From Skermanella mucosa (GTDB lineage Bacteria; Pseudomonadota; Alphaproteobacteria; Azospirillales; Azospirillaceae): a stretch of DNA of 64,000 nucleotides. The position numbers and the translations under genes are program-made. Location of the stretch: assembly GCF_016765655.2 (NCBI RefSeq), contig NZ_CP086106.1, forward strand, positions 5,292,501 to 5,356,500, written 5' to 3'. Below the pieces are notes generated by a model, which was not told the DNA's origin, searched no databases, and was given only the letters and a program-made list of their open reading frames with translations. Below are positions 7,447-15,394 of the stretch, piece by piece (position 1 is the first letter of the stretch; each line of letters starts with the position of its first letter).

Positions 7447-9723
7447 ATGTCCGATGAGCATTCGGCGGCCCGCGCTTCCAGGGCCGCCTCTTCCGCCGAC
7501 CCGGTCGCGGCCCAGCACCCTTCAACTCCTCCCCTTCCGGCCTCCGCCCTGAGCGTCAGGCTGCTTGCCGAAGCCGAACGGTCCCTTCTGGCCGGGAATC
7601 TCGTGATGGCGGGCTGGCTTTGCGAGGAGGTCCGGCAGGTCGCGCCGGACTCCCCGGGCGCTTTGCATATCCTCGGGCTGATCGCCGAGCAGGAAGGGCG
7701 TCTCTGCGACGCGTCCCGGCTCTTTCGCCAGGCGCTGGCATCCGATACCGGCTTCGGCGCCGCCTGGCTCAGCCTCGCCTCGCTGCACCGGTCGAGCGGC
7801 AATCGGGAAGCGGCGCTGCTATGCTGCCGCAGCGCGCTCCTGATCGACCCGGCAGACCGGGACGGCTGGTACAACCTGGGCAATGTGCTGTTCGACGACG
7901 GCTGCGCTTCTGCCGCCGCCGAAGCCTATGGCCGCGCCCTGCGGATCGACCGCCACCACGACTCCGCCTGGCACAACCTGGGCATCGCCCTTCACTTGGC
8001 CGGCCGTCCCGAGGCCGCCCTGGCGGCCTTGCGCAATGCCGCCGTCTACCGGCCGGACAATCCGTCGACCTTTCACCAGATCGGGGTGGTCCGGTTCCGC
8101 GCCGGCGACTTGGACGGCGCCCTCCGGGCGGTGGAGCGGCAGGCCCGGCTCGATCCGGCACACCTCGACGGCAGTCTGATCCGGCTCCTGGCGATCGCCT
8201 TGCGCGACGCCGGGCGCACGGGCGATGCGATCCCGATCACCGCGCTGGCCGTGGCGCACCAGCCGGAGGATGTCGACCTGAGGCACTGCCTCGGGATGCT
8301 CCACCTGGCCATCCGCGACCTGTCGGCGGCCGAGGCGGTCTTCCGGGCCACCCTGTGCCACGGCCCGGCCGACCCCTTCGCGCTGAATTCATACGGCGTG
8401 ATGCTGAACGGCATGGGCAGGTCGCGGGAGGGAGCGCGGCTGCTGCGGCGGTCCCTGCTGCTGCACCCCGGAAACGCCGAGATACACAGCAACCTGCTGC
8501 TGACCCTCCAGTATGACGGGTCGCTCGGCCCGGCCGACTTGAAACGTCTCCATGCGGAATGGTATCGGCGCCATGCGCCTCCCGAAACGCCTCCGACGCA
8601 TCCGGAAGCATCGGCCGATCCGGAGCGGCGGCTCCGCATCGGCTATGTCTCGGCCGATTTCGGCCAGCACCCGGTAGGCTTCTTCCTGAGCGGGGTGGTC
8701 CTTCACCACGACCGGGACTCCTTCGAAGTCCACTGCTATTCGGCGCGCCGGCGGAGCGACGCCCTGACGGACCGCTTCCGCCACATGGCGGACCATTGGC
8801 ACGAAATCGGCGACACCGACGGCGTGGAACTGGCCGACCGGATCCGCGGCGACGGCATCGACATCCTGGTGGACCTGTCGGGGCACACGGCGAACAACCG
8901 GCTGCGCGCCTTCGTCCATCGGCCGGCGCCGGTCCAGGCGACCTGGGCCGGTTATGTCGGAACCACCGGCATCCCGACGATCGACTACCTGATCTCCGAC
9001 CCGCGCCAGACGCCGGACGGAGTCGATCGCCACTACGCCGAAGGGATCATGCGGCTGCCCGACTGCTATGTCTGCTACGAGCCGCCGCCCTACGCGCCGC
9101 CGGTCGGTCCGCTGCCGGCCCTCGGATCCGGCACCGTCACCTTCGGCTGCTTCAACAATCTCGCCAAGCTGGACGAGGCCAGCATCGCCCTCTGGAGCAC
9201 CCTGCTGCGTGACCGACCCGACCGGCGGCTCATGCTCCAGACCTTCGCCCTCGACGTTGCGAGCGTGCGCGATGCCGTGACGGCGCGGTTCGCCGCCCAC
9301 GGCGTGGCACCCGGCCAGCTCGATCTGCGGCCGGCCGCCGGCCACGTCGGCCTGCTCCAGGCCTATAACTCGGTCGACATTGCCCTCGACCCCCTGGCCT
9401 ATTCGGGTGGACTGACCACGCTGGAAGCTCTGTGGATGGGCGTACCGGTGATCACGCTGCCCGGCGAGCGGTTCTGCACCCGCCACAGCCTGTCCCACCT
9501 GACCGCCGCGGGGCTCCCCGGCCTCGTGGCGGAGGACGCGCCGGGATATCTGGCGCGCGCGGAGGGGCTGGCCGCCGACCTTGGACGGCTGGCCGACCTG
9601 CGCGGCAGGCTGCGCGACCGGATGTCGGCCTCGCCGCTCTGCGACTCCGCCCATTTCACGCGGACGCTGGAAGCGGCGTTCAGGCGGATGTGGCGGGACC
9701 GTAGCCAGACTATGCCAAAATGA
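7447..9723 (+). CDS. TPR protein with O-GlcNAc-transferase-like (GT41) domain (candidate flagellin glycosyltransferase 2)
   Basis: A 758-aa cytoplasmic protein. An N-terminal low-complexity stretch (about 30 residues) is followed by TPR repeats to about residue 370 (DGWYNLGNVLFDDGCASAA, SAWHNLGIALHLAGRPEAA). A SPINDLY/OGT-type GT41 domain begins near residue 394. It keeps the canonical motifs RLRIGYVSADFGQHPVGFF, LVDLSGHTANNR, TWAGYVGTTG, FGCFNNLAKL and LDPLAYSGGLTTLEALWMGV, so unlike its upstream paralogue it looks catalytically standard. It is 42 bases downstream of flbT. Its last codons overlap a long hairpin (9704-9751). The probable role is protein O-glycosylation, with flagellin the best guess from context. 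Confidence 0.87.
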   Translation: MSDEHSAARASRAASSADPVAAQHPSTPPLPASALSVRLLAEAERSLLAGNLVMAGWLCEEVRQVAPDSPGALHILGLIAEQEGRLCDASRLFRQALASDTGFGAAWLSLASLHRSSGNREAALLCCRSALLIDPADRDGWYNLGNVLFDDGCASAAAEAYGRALRIDRHHDSAWHNLGIALHLAGRPEAALAALRNAAVYRPDNPSTFHQIGVVRFRAGDLDGALRAVERQARLDPAHLDGSLIRLLAIALRDAGRTGDAIPITALAVAHQPEDVDLRHCLGMLHLAIRDLSAAEAVFRATLCHGPADPFALNSYGVMLNGMGRSREGARLLRRSLLLHPGNAEIHSNLLLTLQYDGSLGPADLKRLHAEWYRRHAPPETPPTHPEASADPERRLRIGYVSADFGQHPVGFFLSGVVLHHDRDSFEVHCYSARRRSDALTDRFRHMADHWHEIGDTDGVELADRIRGDGIDILVDLSGHTANNRLRAFVHRPAPVQATWAGYVGTTGIPTIDYLISDPRQTPDGVDRHYAEGIMRLPDCYVCYEPPPYAPPVGPLPALGSGTVTFGCFNNLAKLDEASIALWSTLLRDRPDRRLMLQTFALDVASVRDAVTARFAAHGVAPGQLDLRPAAGHVGLLQAYNSVDIALDPLAYSGGLTTLEALWMGVPVITLPGERFCTRHSLSHLTAAGLPGLVAEDAPGYLARAEGLAADLGRLADLRGRLRDRMSASPLCDSAHFTRTLEAAFRRMWRDRSQTMPK

Positions 9724-9751
9724 TTAGTTAACCATTTCGGCATAGTCTGGC
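9704..9751. terminator. Long imperfect hairpin at the end of the second glycosyltransferase gene
   Basis: GCCAGACTATGCC (9704-9716) pairs perfectly with 9739-9751. After one mismatch, five further pairs (9718-9722 with 9733-9737) extend the stem to 19 bp around a 10-base loop. The left arm includes the last codons and the stop of the upstream gene. No clear T run follows, so it may be a non-canonical terminator, an mRNA-stabilising fold or a repetitive palindrome. Confidence 0.55.
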
Positions 9752-9793
9752 CACATCTTTCGGCGGCGTACCGCCGGTTTCGCCAGCGCGGAA

Positions 9794-10819
9794 ATGTTCA
9801 TGAAGATCCTGGTTACCGGAGCCGCCGGCTTCATCGCTGGCTATGTCGTGGCCGAACTGCTCAAGCACGGGCACCAGGTCGTCGGCATCGACAATTTCAG
9901 CAAGTACGGTCCCGTCGCCAAGGCCCACGACGGCCACCCCGACTACCGGTTCGTCTTCGGCGATTGCAAGGATGTCGGCCTGATGACGGAACTGGCCGCA
10001 GACTGCGACCGGATCATCGCCGGCGCCGCGATGATCGGCGGCATCTCCTATTTCCACCAGTATGCCTACGACCTGCTGGCGGAGAACGAGCGGATCACCG
10101 CGTCGACCTTCGACGCCGCCATCGCGGCGCACCGGGCGGGACGGCTCTCCAGGATCGTCGTGCTGAGCTCCAGCATGGTGTTCGAGAGCGCCTCCATCTT
10201 CCCGACGCCGGAGAGCGAGATCACCCGCGCCCCTCCCCCCGCCAGCAGCTACGGCTTCCAGAAGCTGGCCGTGGAATATTTCGCGCGGGCGGCCCACCAG
10301 CAATATGGGCTGCCCTTCACGATCGCGCGGCCCTTCAACTGCGTCGGCGTCGGCGAGGGCAAGGCGCTGGGAGATGCCGAGATCATGAGCGGCAACGTCA
10401 AACTCAGCATGTCCCACGTGCTTCCGGACTTGGCGCAGAAGGTGCTGAAGGGTCAGGATCCCCTGCATATCCTGGGGGACGGCGGCCAGGTGCGCTGCTA
10501 CACCCACGGCAGCGACCTCGCCCGCGGCATCCGCCTGTGCGTCGAACGGGACGAGGCGCTCAACGACGACTTCAACCTGTCCACCCCGGAGCCGACCACC
10601 GTGCTGGAACTGGCCGCCCTGGTCTGGCGCGAAGTCCACGGCGACCGGCCGTTCCGCCACGCCAGCGACGCCCCCTTCGAATACGACGTGCAGCGCCGCG
10701 TTCCCGACACGGCGAAGGCCGCGCGGGTGCTGGGCTTCGCGGCCACGGTGCCGGTCGCCGACAGCGTGCGCGAAGTGGTCGGGTGGGTGCGCGCGGAACT
10801 CGCCGCGGGCCGCCTGTGA
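9794..10819 (+). CDS. NAD-dependent nucleotide-sugar epimerase/dehydratase (extended SDR)
   Basis: A 341-aa extended short-chain dehydrogenase. The N-terminal NAD-binding motif is ILVTGAAGFIAGYVVAELL (GxxGxxG). There is an acidic adenosine-ribose contact in VVGIDNFSKYG, an SSS catalytic stretch (VVLSSSMVF) and the YxxxK pair in SYGFQKLAVEYFA. This fits enzymes that epimerise, dehydrate or decarboxylate UDP- or GDP-sugars. The exact substrate is not readable. An ATG at 9800 (MKILV) is an alternative start. The next gene, a nucleotide-sugar dehydrogenase, begins 32 bases after the stop, or at a GTG that overlaps it. The two probably make an activated sugar for the upstream glycosyltransferases or for a surface polysaccharide. 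Confidence 0.87.
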   Translation: MFMKILVTGAAGFIAGYVVAELLKHGHQVVGIDNFSKYGPVAKAHDGHPDYRFVFGDCKDVGLMTELAADCDRIIAGAAMIGGISYFHQYAYDLLAENERITASTFDAAIAAHRAGRLSRIVVLSSSMVFESASIFPTPESEITRAPPPASSYGFQKLAVEYFARAAHQQYGLPFTIARPFNCVGVGEGKALGDAEIMSGNVKLSMSHVLPDLAQKVLKGQDPLHILGDGGQVRCYTHGSDLARGIRLCVERDEALNDDFNLSTPEPTTVLELAALVWREVHGDRPFRHASDAPFEYDVQRRVPDTAKAARVLGFAATVPVADSVREVVGWVRAELAAGRL

Positions 10820-10851
10820 AGACCCAACCGGCGAGCGGGGGAGCCTCGGCG

Positions 10852-12210
10852 ATGGACTACCAGCATGACCGCACCGTCTGCATCATCGGCCTGGGTTATG
10901 TCGGGCTGACGCTCGCCATCATCATGGCGGAAGCCGGCTACACGGTGCGGGGCGTCGAACTGAACCGCGACTTCACCGACCGGATCGTCACGGGAAAGGC
11001 GCACTTCCACGAACCCGGCCTGGACGAGCGGCTCGGCTTCCAACTCGGTGCCGGGCGGTTCCATGTCAGCAACACGCTGCCCGACGATCCCGCCATCTCG
11101 CTCTACATCATCACGGTCGGGACGCCGCTGGGGCCGGACGGAAAGGTCCGGCTCGACATGGTCCGGCGGGTCACGCGGGAGATCGCGGCCCAACTCAAGG
11201 ACGGAGACGCCGTCGTGCTGCGCTCCACGGTCAAGATCGGCACCACCCGCGATATCGTCATCCCGATCCTGGCCGAAACAGGGCGGGACATAGACGTCGC
11301 GTTCTGTCCGGAACGGACCCTGGAAGGCCGCGCGCTCTATGAGCTGACCCATCTGCCCCAGATCATCGGCGCCACCTCGGAGCGCGGCTCGATCCGACTC
11401 GCCCAGGTCTTCAACGCCCTCACTCCGACGGTGATCCGGGTCCGCGACCCGGAAACCGCCGAGATGATCAAGCTGATCGACAACACCAGCCGGGACGTCG
11501 GCTTCGCCTTCGCCAACGAGGTGGCACGGCTGTGCGGCGCGATCGGCATCTCGGCCGCCGAGGTGATCACCTTCGGCAAGCTGGGCTATGCCCGGACCCA
11601 GCTGCCCATGCCCGGCCCGGTCGGCGGTCCCTGCCTGAGCAAGGACTCCCACATCCTGGTGGAGAGCATGACCGATCGCGGCGTCATGCCCGAGATCGCG
11701 GCGGCCGCACGCACGATCAACGAACGGTTGATGGTCGAGACCGCCCGGTACATGGCCGGCCAGGTGCTGCCGTGGCATCGGTCCGGTGACCTCAAAGTCA
11801 CCTTGATGGGCCTTGCCTTCAAAGGCCAGCCGGAGACCAACGACCTGCGCGGCAGCACGGCGATCCCCCTGCTCGCGGAACTTCGCCGGCTTATGCCGGA
11901 AGCGGTTTTCTGCGGTTATGATCCGATCGTTTCAGCCCAGGATCTGAGCGCGCTCGGGCTGACCCCCCTGGCGGACCTCGCGGAGGCGTTCGAACAGAGC
12001 CACCTCGTCGTCATCCACAACAACCATCCGGCGTTCCAGGCCATGCCACTGTCACAGCTCTCGCAGGGAATGGCCCGGCCCGGCATGGTTTACGATTTCT
12101 GGAACAACTTCCTGCCAAAGCGGCTGACCCTGGATGCCGGCATCCGCTACGTGACGCTGGGAACCCATTCCATGGATGCGGGTGATACTGCGCCCGCCGG
12201 CAGCTCCTGA
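10852..12210 (+). CDS. Nucleotide-sugar dehydrogenase (UDP-glucose/UDP-ManNAc dehydrogenase family)
   Basis: A 452-aa enzyme that would oxidise C6 of an NDP-hexose to a uronic acid with two NAD. The Rossmann motif is CIIGLGYVGLTLAIIMAEAG. Catalytic elements include the EMIKLIDNTSRDVGFAFANE helix and the active-site cysteine in GPVGGPCLSKDSHIL. The C-terminal domain has LMGLAFKGQPETNDLRGS. The overall pattern is nearer WecC/WbpA (UDP-N-acetylmannosamine dehydrogenases) than plain Ugd, but substrate assignment is not safe. The ATG at 10852 has a GGGGGAG ribosome site 8 bases upstream. A GTG at 10816 overlapping the previous stop is possible. It is followed by a palindromic terminator. Confidence 0.88.
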   Translation: MDYQHDRTVCIIGLGYVGLTLAIIMAEAGYTVRGVELNRDFTDRIVTGKAHFHEPGLDERLGFQLGAGRFHVSNTLPDDPAISLYIITVGTPLGPDGKVRLDMVRRVTREIAAQLKDGDAVVLRSTVKIGTTRDIVIPILAETGRDIDVAFCPERTLEGRALYELTHLPQIIGATSERGSIRLAQVFNALTPTVIRVRDPETAEMIKLIDNTSRDVGFAFANEVARLCGAIGISAAEVITFGKLGYARTQLPMPGPVGGPCLSKDSHILVESMTDRGVMPEIAAAARTINERLMVETARYMAGQVLPWHRSGDLKVTLMGLAFKGQPETNDLRGSTAIPLLAELRRLMPEAVFCGYDPIVSAQDLSALGLTPLADLAEAFEQSHLVVIHNNHPAFQAMPLSQLSQGMARPGMVYDFWNNFLPKRLTLDAGIRYVTLGTHSMDAGDTAPAGSS

Positions 12211-12213
12211 CAG

Positions 12214-12239
12214 CGATGCCCTCCCGCGGGAGGGCATCG
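12214..12239. terminator. Perfect 26-base palindrome between convergent genes
   Basis: CGATGCCCTCCCG is followed directly by its exact reverse complement. It lies 4 bases after the nucleotide-sugar dehydrogenase stop and 17 bases from the end of the convergent FlaG-like gene. It would fold as a very stable GC stem in either direction, suiting a bidirectional terminator, though there is no T tract. Confidence 0.65.
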
Positions 12240-12256
12240 GCGAGGCCTGGATGGAA

Positions 12257-12790
12257 TCAGGCCGAGATCGAGTTCAGCAGGGGTCGAGAAACGCCGAAAG
12301 CGGCTCCGCCACCCGAACCGGCCAACCGCGGCGAGGGCGTCGGCACGCCGATGGGAATGGCCTGGACAGCGGGACCGGACACCGGACTGGCGGAGGCGGC
12401 GATGCCGCCGGCCGGCTCGGCCTCCGATACTCCGGCCGAGGGCTGGCCGAAGGCGACCCGGATCGGTTCGCCCTGCCGCGCCGGCTTCGTCGCGTCGGCT
12501 TGCTCCTGCTCCTTCGACCGCTCGGCGATGGCCCGGTTCCGATAGGCTTCAAGCTGCTTTTCGGAGGGATACTGAACCAGCACCTTGCCGTCGGACCCGT
12601 CGCGATACTGGAGCACGGTACGCTGCGTCTCGCTGTCGAGACGGACGACCGGGCTGAAATACCGGGATGGTTCCGCCGCGGCACCGGCGGTCGGATCGGC
12701 TTCCTGCTGAGCCGTCCGCGGAACTGACTGCTGGGCGGGCGCGCGTACCGCGGCCGGTCCCTGCAGTGTATTTCCGATGGCGTCCATCAT
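12257..12790 (-). CDS. Small FlaG-like/hypothetical flagellar-locus protein
   Basis: A 177-aa protein rich in Ala, Pro and Gln with no signal peptide or membrane segment. The only structured-looking part is at residues 42-85 (PSRYFSPVVRLDSETQRTVL, then DGKVLVQYPSEKQLEAYRNR). This resembles the FlaG pattern of a beta-strand pair (D-x-E-T-x-x-x-V followed by V-x-Q-x-P-S-E). FlaG proteins affect filament length in other bacteria. The resemblance is short and the flanks are low complexity, so the function is only a guess from motif and place. It is divergent from the sciP-like gene and shares its 312-base upstream region. An ATG at 12787 is an alternative start. Confidence 0.6.
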   Translation of the reverse strand: MMDAIGNTLQGPAAVRAPAQQSVPRTAQQEADPTAGAAAEPSRYFSPVVRLDSETQRTVLQYRDGSDGKVLVQYPSEKQLEAYRNRAIAERSKEQEQADATKPARQGEPIRVAFGQPSAGVSEAEPAGGIAASASPVSGPAVQAIPIGVPTPSPRLAGSGGGAAFGVSRPLLNSISA

Positions 12791-12827
12791 AGCTGACCCA
12801 ATACTGGTGATCCATGTGCATGGTCCC

Positions 12828-12911
12828 GACTCTTGCGGGAGGAGTCAAGGGATTCTTAACTGCTGGCCGAAGAATCCCCCAGGCACTATACCGTTTGTTA
12901 ACATGTGACTC
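12828..12911. promoter_or_regulatory. Cluster of five GANTC (CcrM) sites upstream of the sciP-like gene
   Basis: GANTC occurs at 12828-12832, 12842-12846, 12851-12855, 12872-12876 and 12907-12911, with a sixth at 13081-13085. Random expectation for 84 bases is well below one. GANTC is the target of the cell-cycle methylase CcrM in alphaproteobacteria, and methylation state controls several CtrA-network promoters in Caulobacter. The gap 12791-13102 also has two TTAAC half-sites (12856-12860 and 12899-12903), a small hairpin CTCAC-GAA-GTGAG at 12909-12921, and no gene. Confidence 0.55.
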
Positions 12912-13102
12912 ACGAAGTGAGGGAAAGTTATTCAGCCCACGGACTTATGCACCATCGCACCGCCCGCGAACCCCGTCCGTCGGGTTACCCTACCCCTTTG
13001 GCGCGACAAGATTTCCGCGAGTTAGCAGTTTTTTAAATTGGCACTCGGATACTGACGCCCGCTGCCGACGGATGAGTAAGGATTCGCGAGGTAACCTGTC
13101 GC

Positions 13103-13405
13103 ATGACAGCTCATAAAGAAGACCCGATGATGGACAGTGTCGTTGACCTGGCCTCGCGGGTAATGACGGAGGCAGACCTTCCGCCACCCGATACCAAGCG
13201 CTGGGTCATGAGGCGCAAGGCGGAAGTAGTTGCCGGGGTACGTTGCGGGTTGATCAGCCTTGAGGAGGCCTGCCGTCGCTACACGCTGTCGGTCGAGGAA
13301 TTCCTCTCCTGGCAACGGCTGATCGACAGTCACGGGGTGCGCGGACTGCGGGCGACCCGCCTGCAGGATTATCGTCAGGGCGAGAAGGCGACCCTGGCCG
13401 AGTGA
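13103..13405 (+). CDS. sciP: SciP-like DUF1153 regulator (CtrA antagonist family)
   Basis: A 100-aa protein. Its core (about residues 25-90) contains LPPPDTKRWVMRRKAEVVAG, ISLEEACRRYTLSVEEFLSW and GLRATRLQDYR, the diagnostic pattern of DUF1153/SciP. Caulobacter SciP is a small helix-turn-helix protein that binds CtrA and DNA and blocks transcription of CtrA targets, including flagellar genes, in G1. The ATG at 13103 has a GAGGT 10 bases upstream. An ATG at 13127 would give a shorter N-terminus. It lies immediately upstream of the fliF operon and under a dense GANTC cluster, which fits a cell-cycle role. Function in this organism is inferred from the family. Confidence 0.85.
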   Translation: MTAHKEDPMMDSVVDLASRVMTEADLPPPDTKRWVMRRKAEVVAGVRCGLISLEEACRRYTLSVEEFLSWQRLIDSHGVRGLRATRLQDYRQGEKATLAE

Positions 13406-13447
13406 GGGGCTGCACGGGGCCATGTCCGGTCCCGGTCATTCCGCCGT

Positions 13448-13464
13448 TCGACCGTGACGGTCGA
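13448..13464. terminator. Small hairpin after sciP-like gene
   Basis: TCGACCG-TGA-CGGTCGA is a perfect 7-bp stem with a 3-base loop, about 43 bases after the sciP-like stop and before the fliF control region. No T run follows. It may help to separate sciP from fliF transcription. Confidence 0.35.
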
Positions 13465-13535
13465 TCCCAGACGGCGCCCCGCTTTCCACCGGCAATCCGG
13501 GGCCGGCCCCCTATCCCGGAAGCCCTCTCCAGCTA

Positions 13536-13551
13536 GGCAGAATTTGCCGGG
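13536..13551 (+). promoter_or_regulatory. FlbD-type (ftr-like) element upstream of fliF
   Basis: GGCAGAATTTGCCGGG is the same element as the minus-strand reading of 2187-2205 (16 of 19 positions when aligned with flanks). It lies 154 bases before the fliF start. In Caulobacter FlbD binds an ftr site at fliF and represses it while activating late sigma-54 promoters. The same pairing (fliF and flgK) is seen here. Confidence 0.55.
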
Positions 13552-13573
13552 CGAGCATCGAAAGAGGGCCATC

Positions 13574-13589
13574 TTAACCATCCATAAAC
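13574..13589 (+). promoter_or_regulatory. CtrA-like box and overlapping palindrome upstream of fliF
   Basis: TTAACCATCCATAAAC matches the Caulobacter CtrA consensus TTAA-N7-TTAAC with one mismatch (TAAAC for TTAAC). The identical half-sites TTAAC-N6-TAAAC occur upstream of ctrA (26951-26966). It overlaps a perfect 15-base palindrome AACGAAAATTTCGTT (13587-13601). It lies 116 bases before the fliF TTG start, so it could activate the flagellar basal-body operon in a cell-cycle-dependent way. Confidence 0.55.
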
Positions 13590-13704
13590 GAAAATTTCGT
13601 TACATTTCAGGCGAGTGACGGCCTGGGCCGGCGGCTGCGTCCGCAGCCCGCCGAAGCAACCGGTTTTGTAAGCCGCCATTCCCAAGCCGCCAAGGGCAGT
13701 CCGC

Positions 13705-15369
13705 TTGAACACGTTCCTCCAGACCCTGCGCAATCTCGGCCCGGTACGGCTGGCCGCCATGGGCGTGGTGGCGCTGGGCCTGATCGGCTTCTTCGTATAC
13801 CTGATGACCCGCCTGTCCACCCCGGACATGGCCCTGCTCTACAGCGACCTCGACCCCAAGGACGGGGGCGCCATCGTGCGCCAGCTGGAGGAGCAGAAGA
13901 TCCCCCACCAGGTCAACGCGGAAGGCACCCGGATCATGGTGCCGGCCGATCAGGTCGGACGTCTTCGGATGGTGATGGCCCAGGCCGGGCTCCCGTCGGG
14001 CGGCTCGATCGGCTACGAGATCTACGACAAGCCCGAAGGGTTCGGCACCACCAGCTTCGTCCAGGGGATCAATCACCTGCGCGCGACCGAGGGCGAACTG
14101 GCGCGCACCGTCGCGACGCTGGGGCCGATCCAGCAGGCGCGGGTCCATCTGGTGCTGCCCAAGCGCGAGATGTTCAGCCGCAGCCAGCAGGCCGCCACCG
14201 CCAGCGTGTTCCTCAAGCTGCGCCCCGGGCAGCAGCTCAAGCGCGAGCAGATCGTCGCGATCCAGCACCTGATCGCGGCCGCCGTGCCCCAGCTCGAACC
14301 GAACCAGATCTCGATCGTCGACGACCGCGGCAACCTGCTGGCCCGCGGCATGGGGGCCGGCAGCGAACAGCTCCTGCAGGCCAGCGCCGACGAGAAGAAG
14401 CTGGCCTACGAGCAGCGCACCACCCGGGTGATCGAGGACCTGCTGTCACGCTCCCTGGGCTTCGGCAAGGTCCGCGCCGAGGTGACCGCCGACCTGGATT
14501 TCGACCGCATCACCACCAGCTCGGAGATCTTCGATCCCGAGAGCCAGGTCATCCGGTCGACCCAGACGGTCGAGGACAACAATGAATCGACCGACCGCGA
14601 CGCGCTCGACCCCGTCACGGTCGCGAACAACCTGCCGACCGCCAATTCCAACTCCTCCGAATCCGCCGCGACCAGCCGCACCAAGGGCGCCCGGACCGAG
14701 GAGACGGTCAATTACGAGATCAGCAAGACGGTCAAGAGCCACGTCCGCGAGTCAGGCCAGGTCCGCCGCCTGTCGGTCGCCGTGCTGGTGGACGGCCTCT
14801 ACGCGCCGGGCGAGGACGGCACGCCGGTCTACAGCCCCCGCTCCCGGGAGGAAATGGCCCAGATCGAGACGCTGGTCCGCTCCGCCATCGGGTTCGACGC
14901 CGTCCGGGGCGACACGGTCGAAGTGATCAACATGCGCTTCGCCACGCCGGACGCGGAGTTCGCCGACGCCGGCGCCACCTTCCTCGGCATGGCGAAGGAG
15001 GACCTGTTCCGCATCGCCGAGATGATCGTGCTCGCGATCGTCGCGATCCTGGTGATCCTGCTGGTCATCCGCCCGCTGATGGCCAAGGCCTTCGAGCGCG
15101 GCGACGACAGCGCGGCGGAGGAGGAGGCGGAGCGCCTGCTGACCGACCAGACCGCCGGCCAGGCCCAGCTCATGGGGCCGGGGGCACTGGCCCAGGACCT
15201 GGCGCTGGAAGACGCCCAGGCCGGCGAGGAGCTGGAGCAGATGATCGACATCAACCGCGTCGAGGGGCGCGTGCGCGCCTCGTCGCTCCGCAAGGTCGGC
15301 GAGATCGTGGACAAGCATCCGGAAGAGGCCGTCTCGATCATCCGGAGCTGGCTGTACCAGGAAACCTGA
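13705..15369 (+). CDS. fliF: Flagellar MS-ring protein FliF
   Basis: FliF builds the inner-membrane MS ring on which the motor and export apparatus assemble. The protein is 554 aa with membrane segments at about residues 18-37 and 435-457 (IAEMIVLAIVAILVILLVI), bracketing a large periplasmic part. Conserved pieces include LYSDLDPKDGGAIVRQLEE, ARVHLVLPKREMFSR, ASVFLKLRPGQQL and TVNYEISKT. The cytoplasmic tail that binds FliG is present. The start is a TTG at 13705 with AAGGG 8 bases upstream. An in-frame stop at 13669-13671 excludes a longer reading, and the next ATG would remove the first membrane segment. It is the first gene of a nine-gene flagellar operon. Confidence 0.96.
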   Translation: MNTFLQTLRNLGPVRLAAMGVVALGLIGFFVYLMTRLSTPDMALLYSDLDPKDGGAIVRQLEEQKIPHQVNAEGTRIMVPADQVGRLRMVMAQAGLPSGGSIGYEIYDKPEGFGTTSFVQGINHLRATEGELARTVATLGPIQQARVHLVLPKREMFSRSQQAATASVFLKLRPGQQLKREQIVAIQHLIAAAVPQLEPNQISIVDDRGNLLARGMGAGSEQLLQASADEKKLAYEQRTTRVIEDLLSRSLGFGKVRAEVTADLDFDRITTSSEIFDPESQVIRSTQTVEDNNESTDRDALDPVTVANNLPTANSNSSESAATSRTKGARTEETVNYEISKTVKSHVRESGQVRRLSVAVLVDGLYAPGEDGTPVYSPRSREEMAQIETLVRSAIGFDAVRGDTVEVINMRFATPDAEFADAGATFLGMAKEDLFRIAEMIVLAIVAILVILLVIRPLMAKAFERGDDSAAEEEAERLLTDQTAGQAQLMGPGALAQDLALEDAQAGEELEQMIDINRVEGRVRASSLRKVGEIVDKHPEEAVSIIRSWLYQET

Positions 15370-15394
15370 TCCGGTGAACGGGGAGAATTGAGCC

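Noticed and set aside
9964-10851. N-terminal extension of the nucleotide-sugar dehydrogenase frame through the epimerase gene
   Set aside because: It overlaps the epimerase in another frame and looks like noise; the Rossmann start and a ribosome site place the gene start at 10852.
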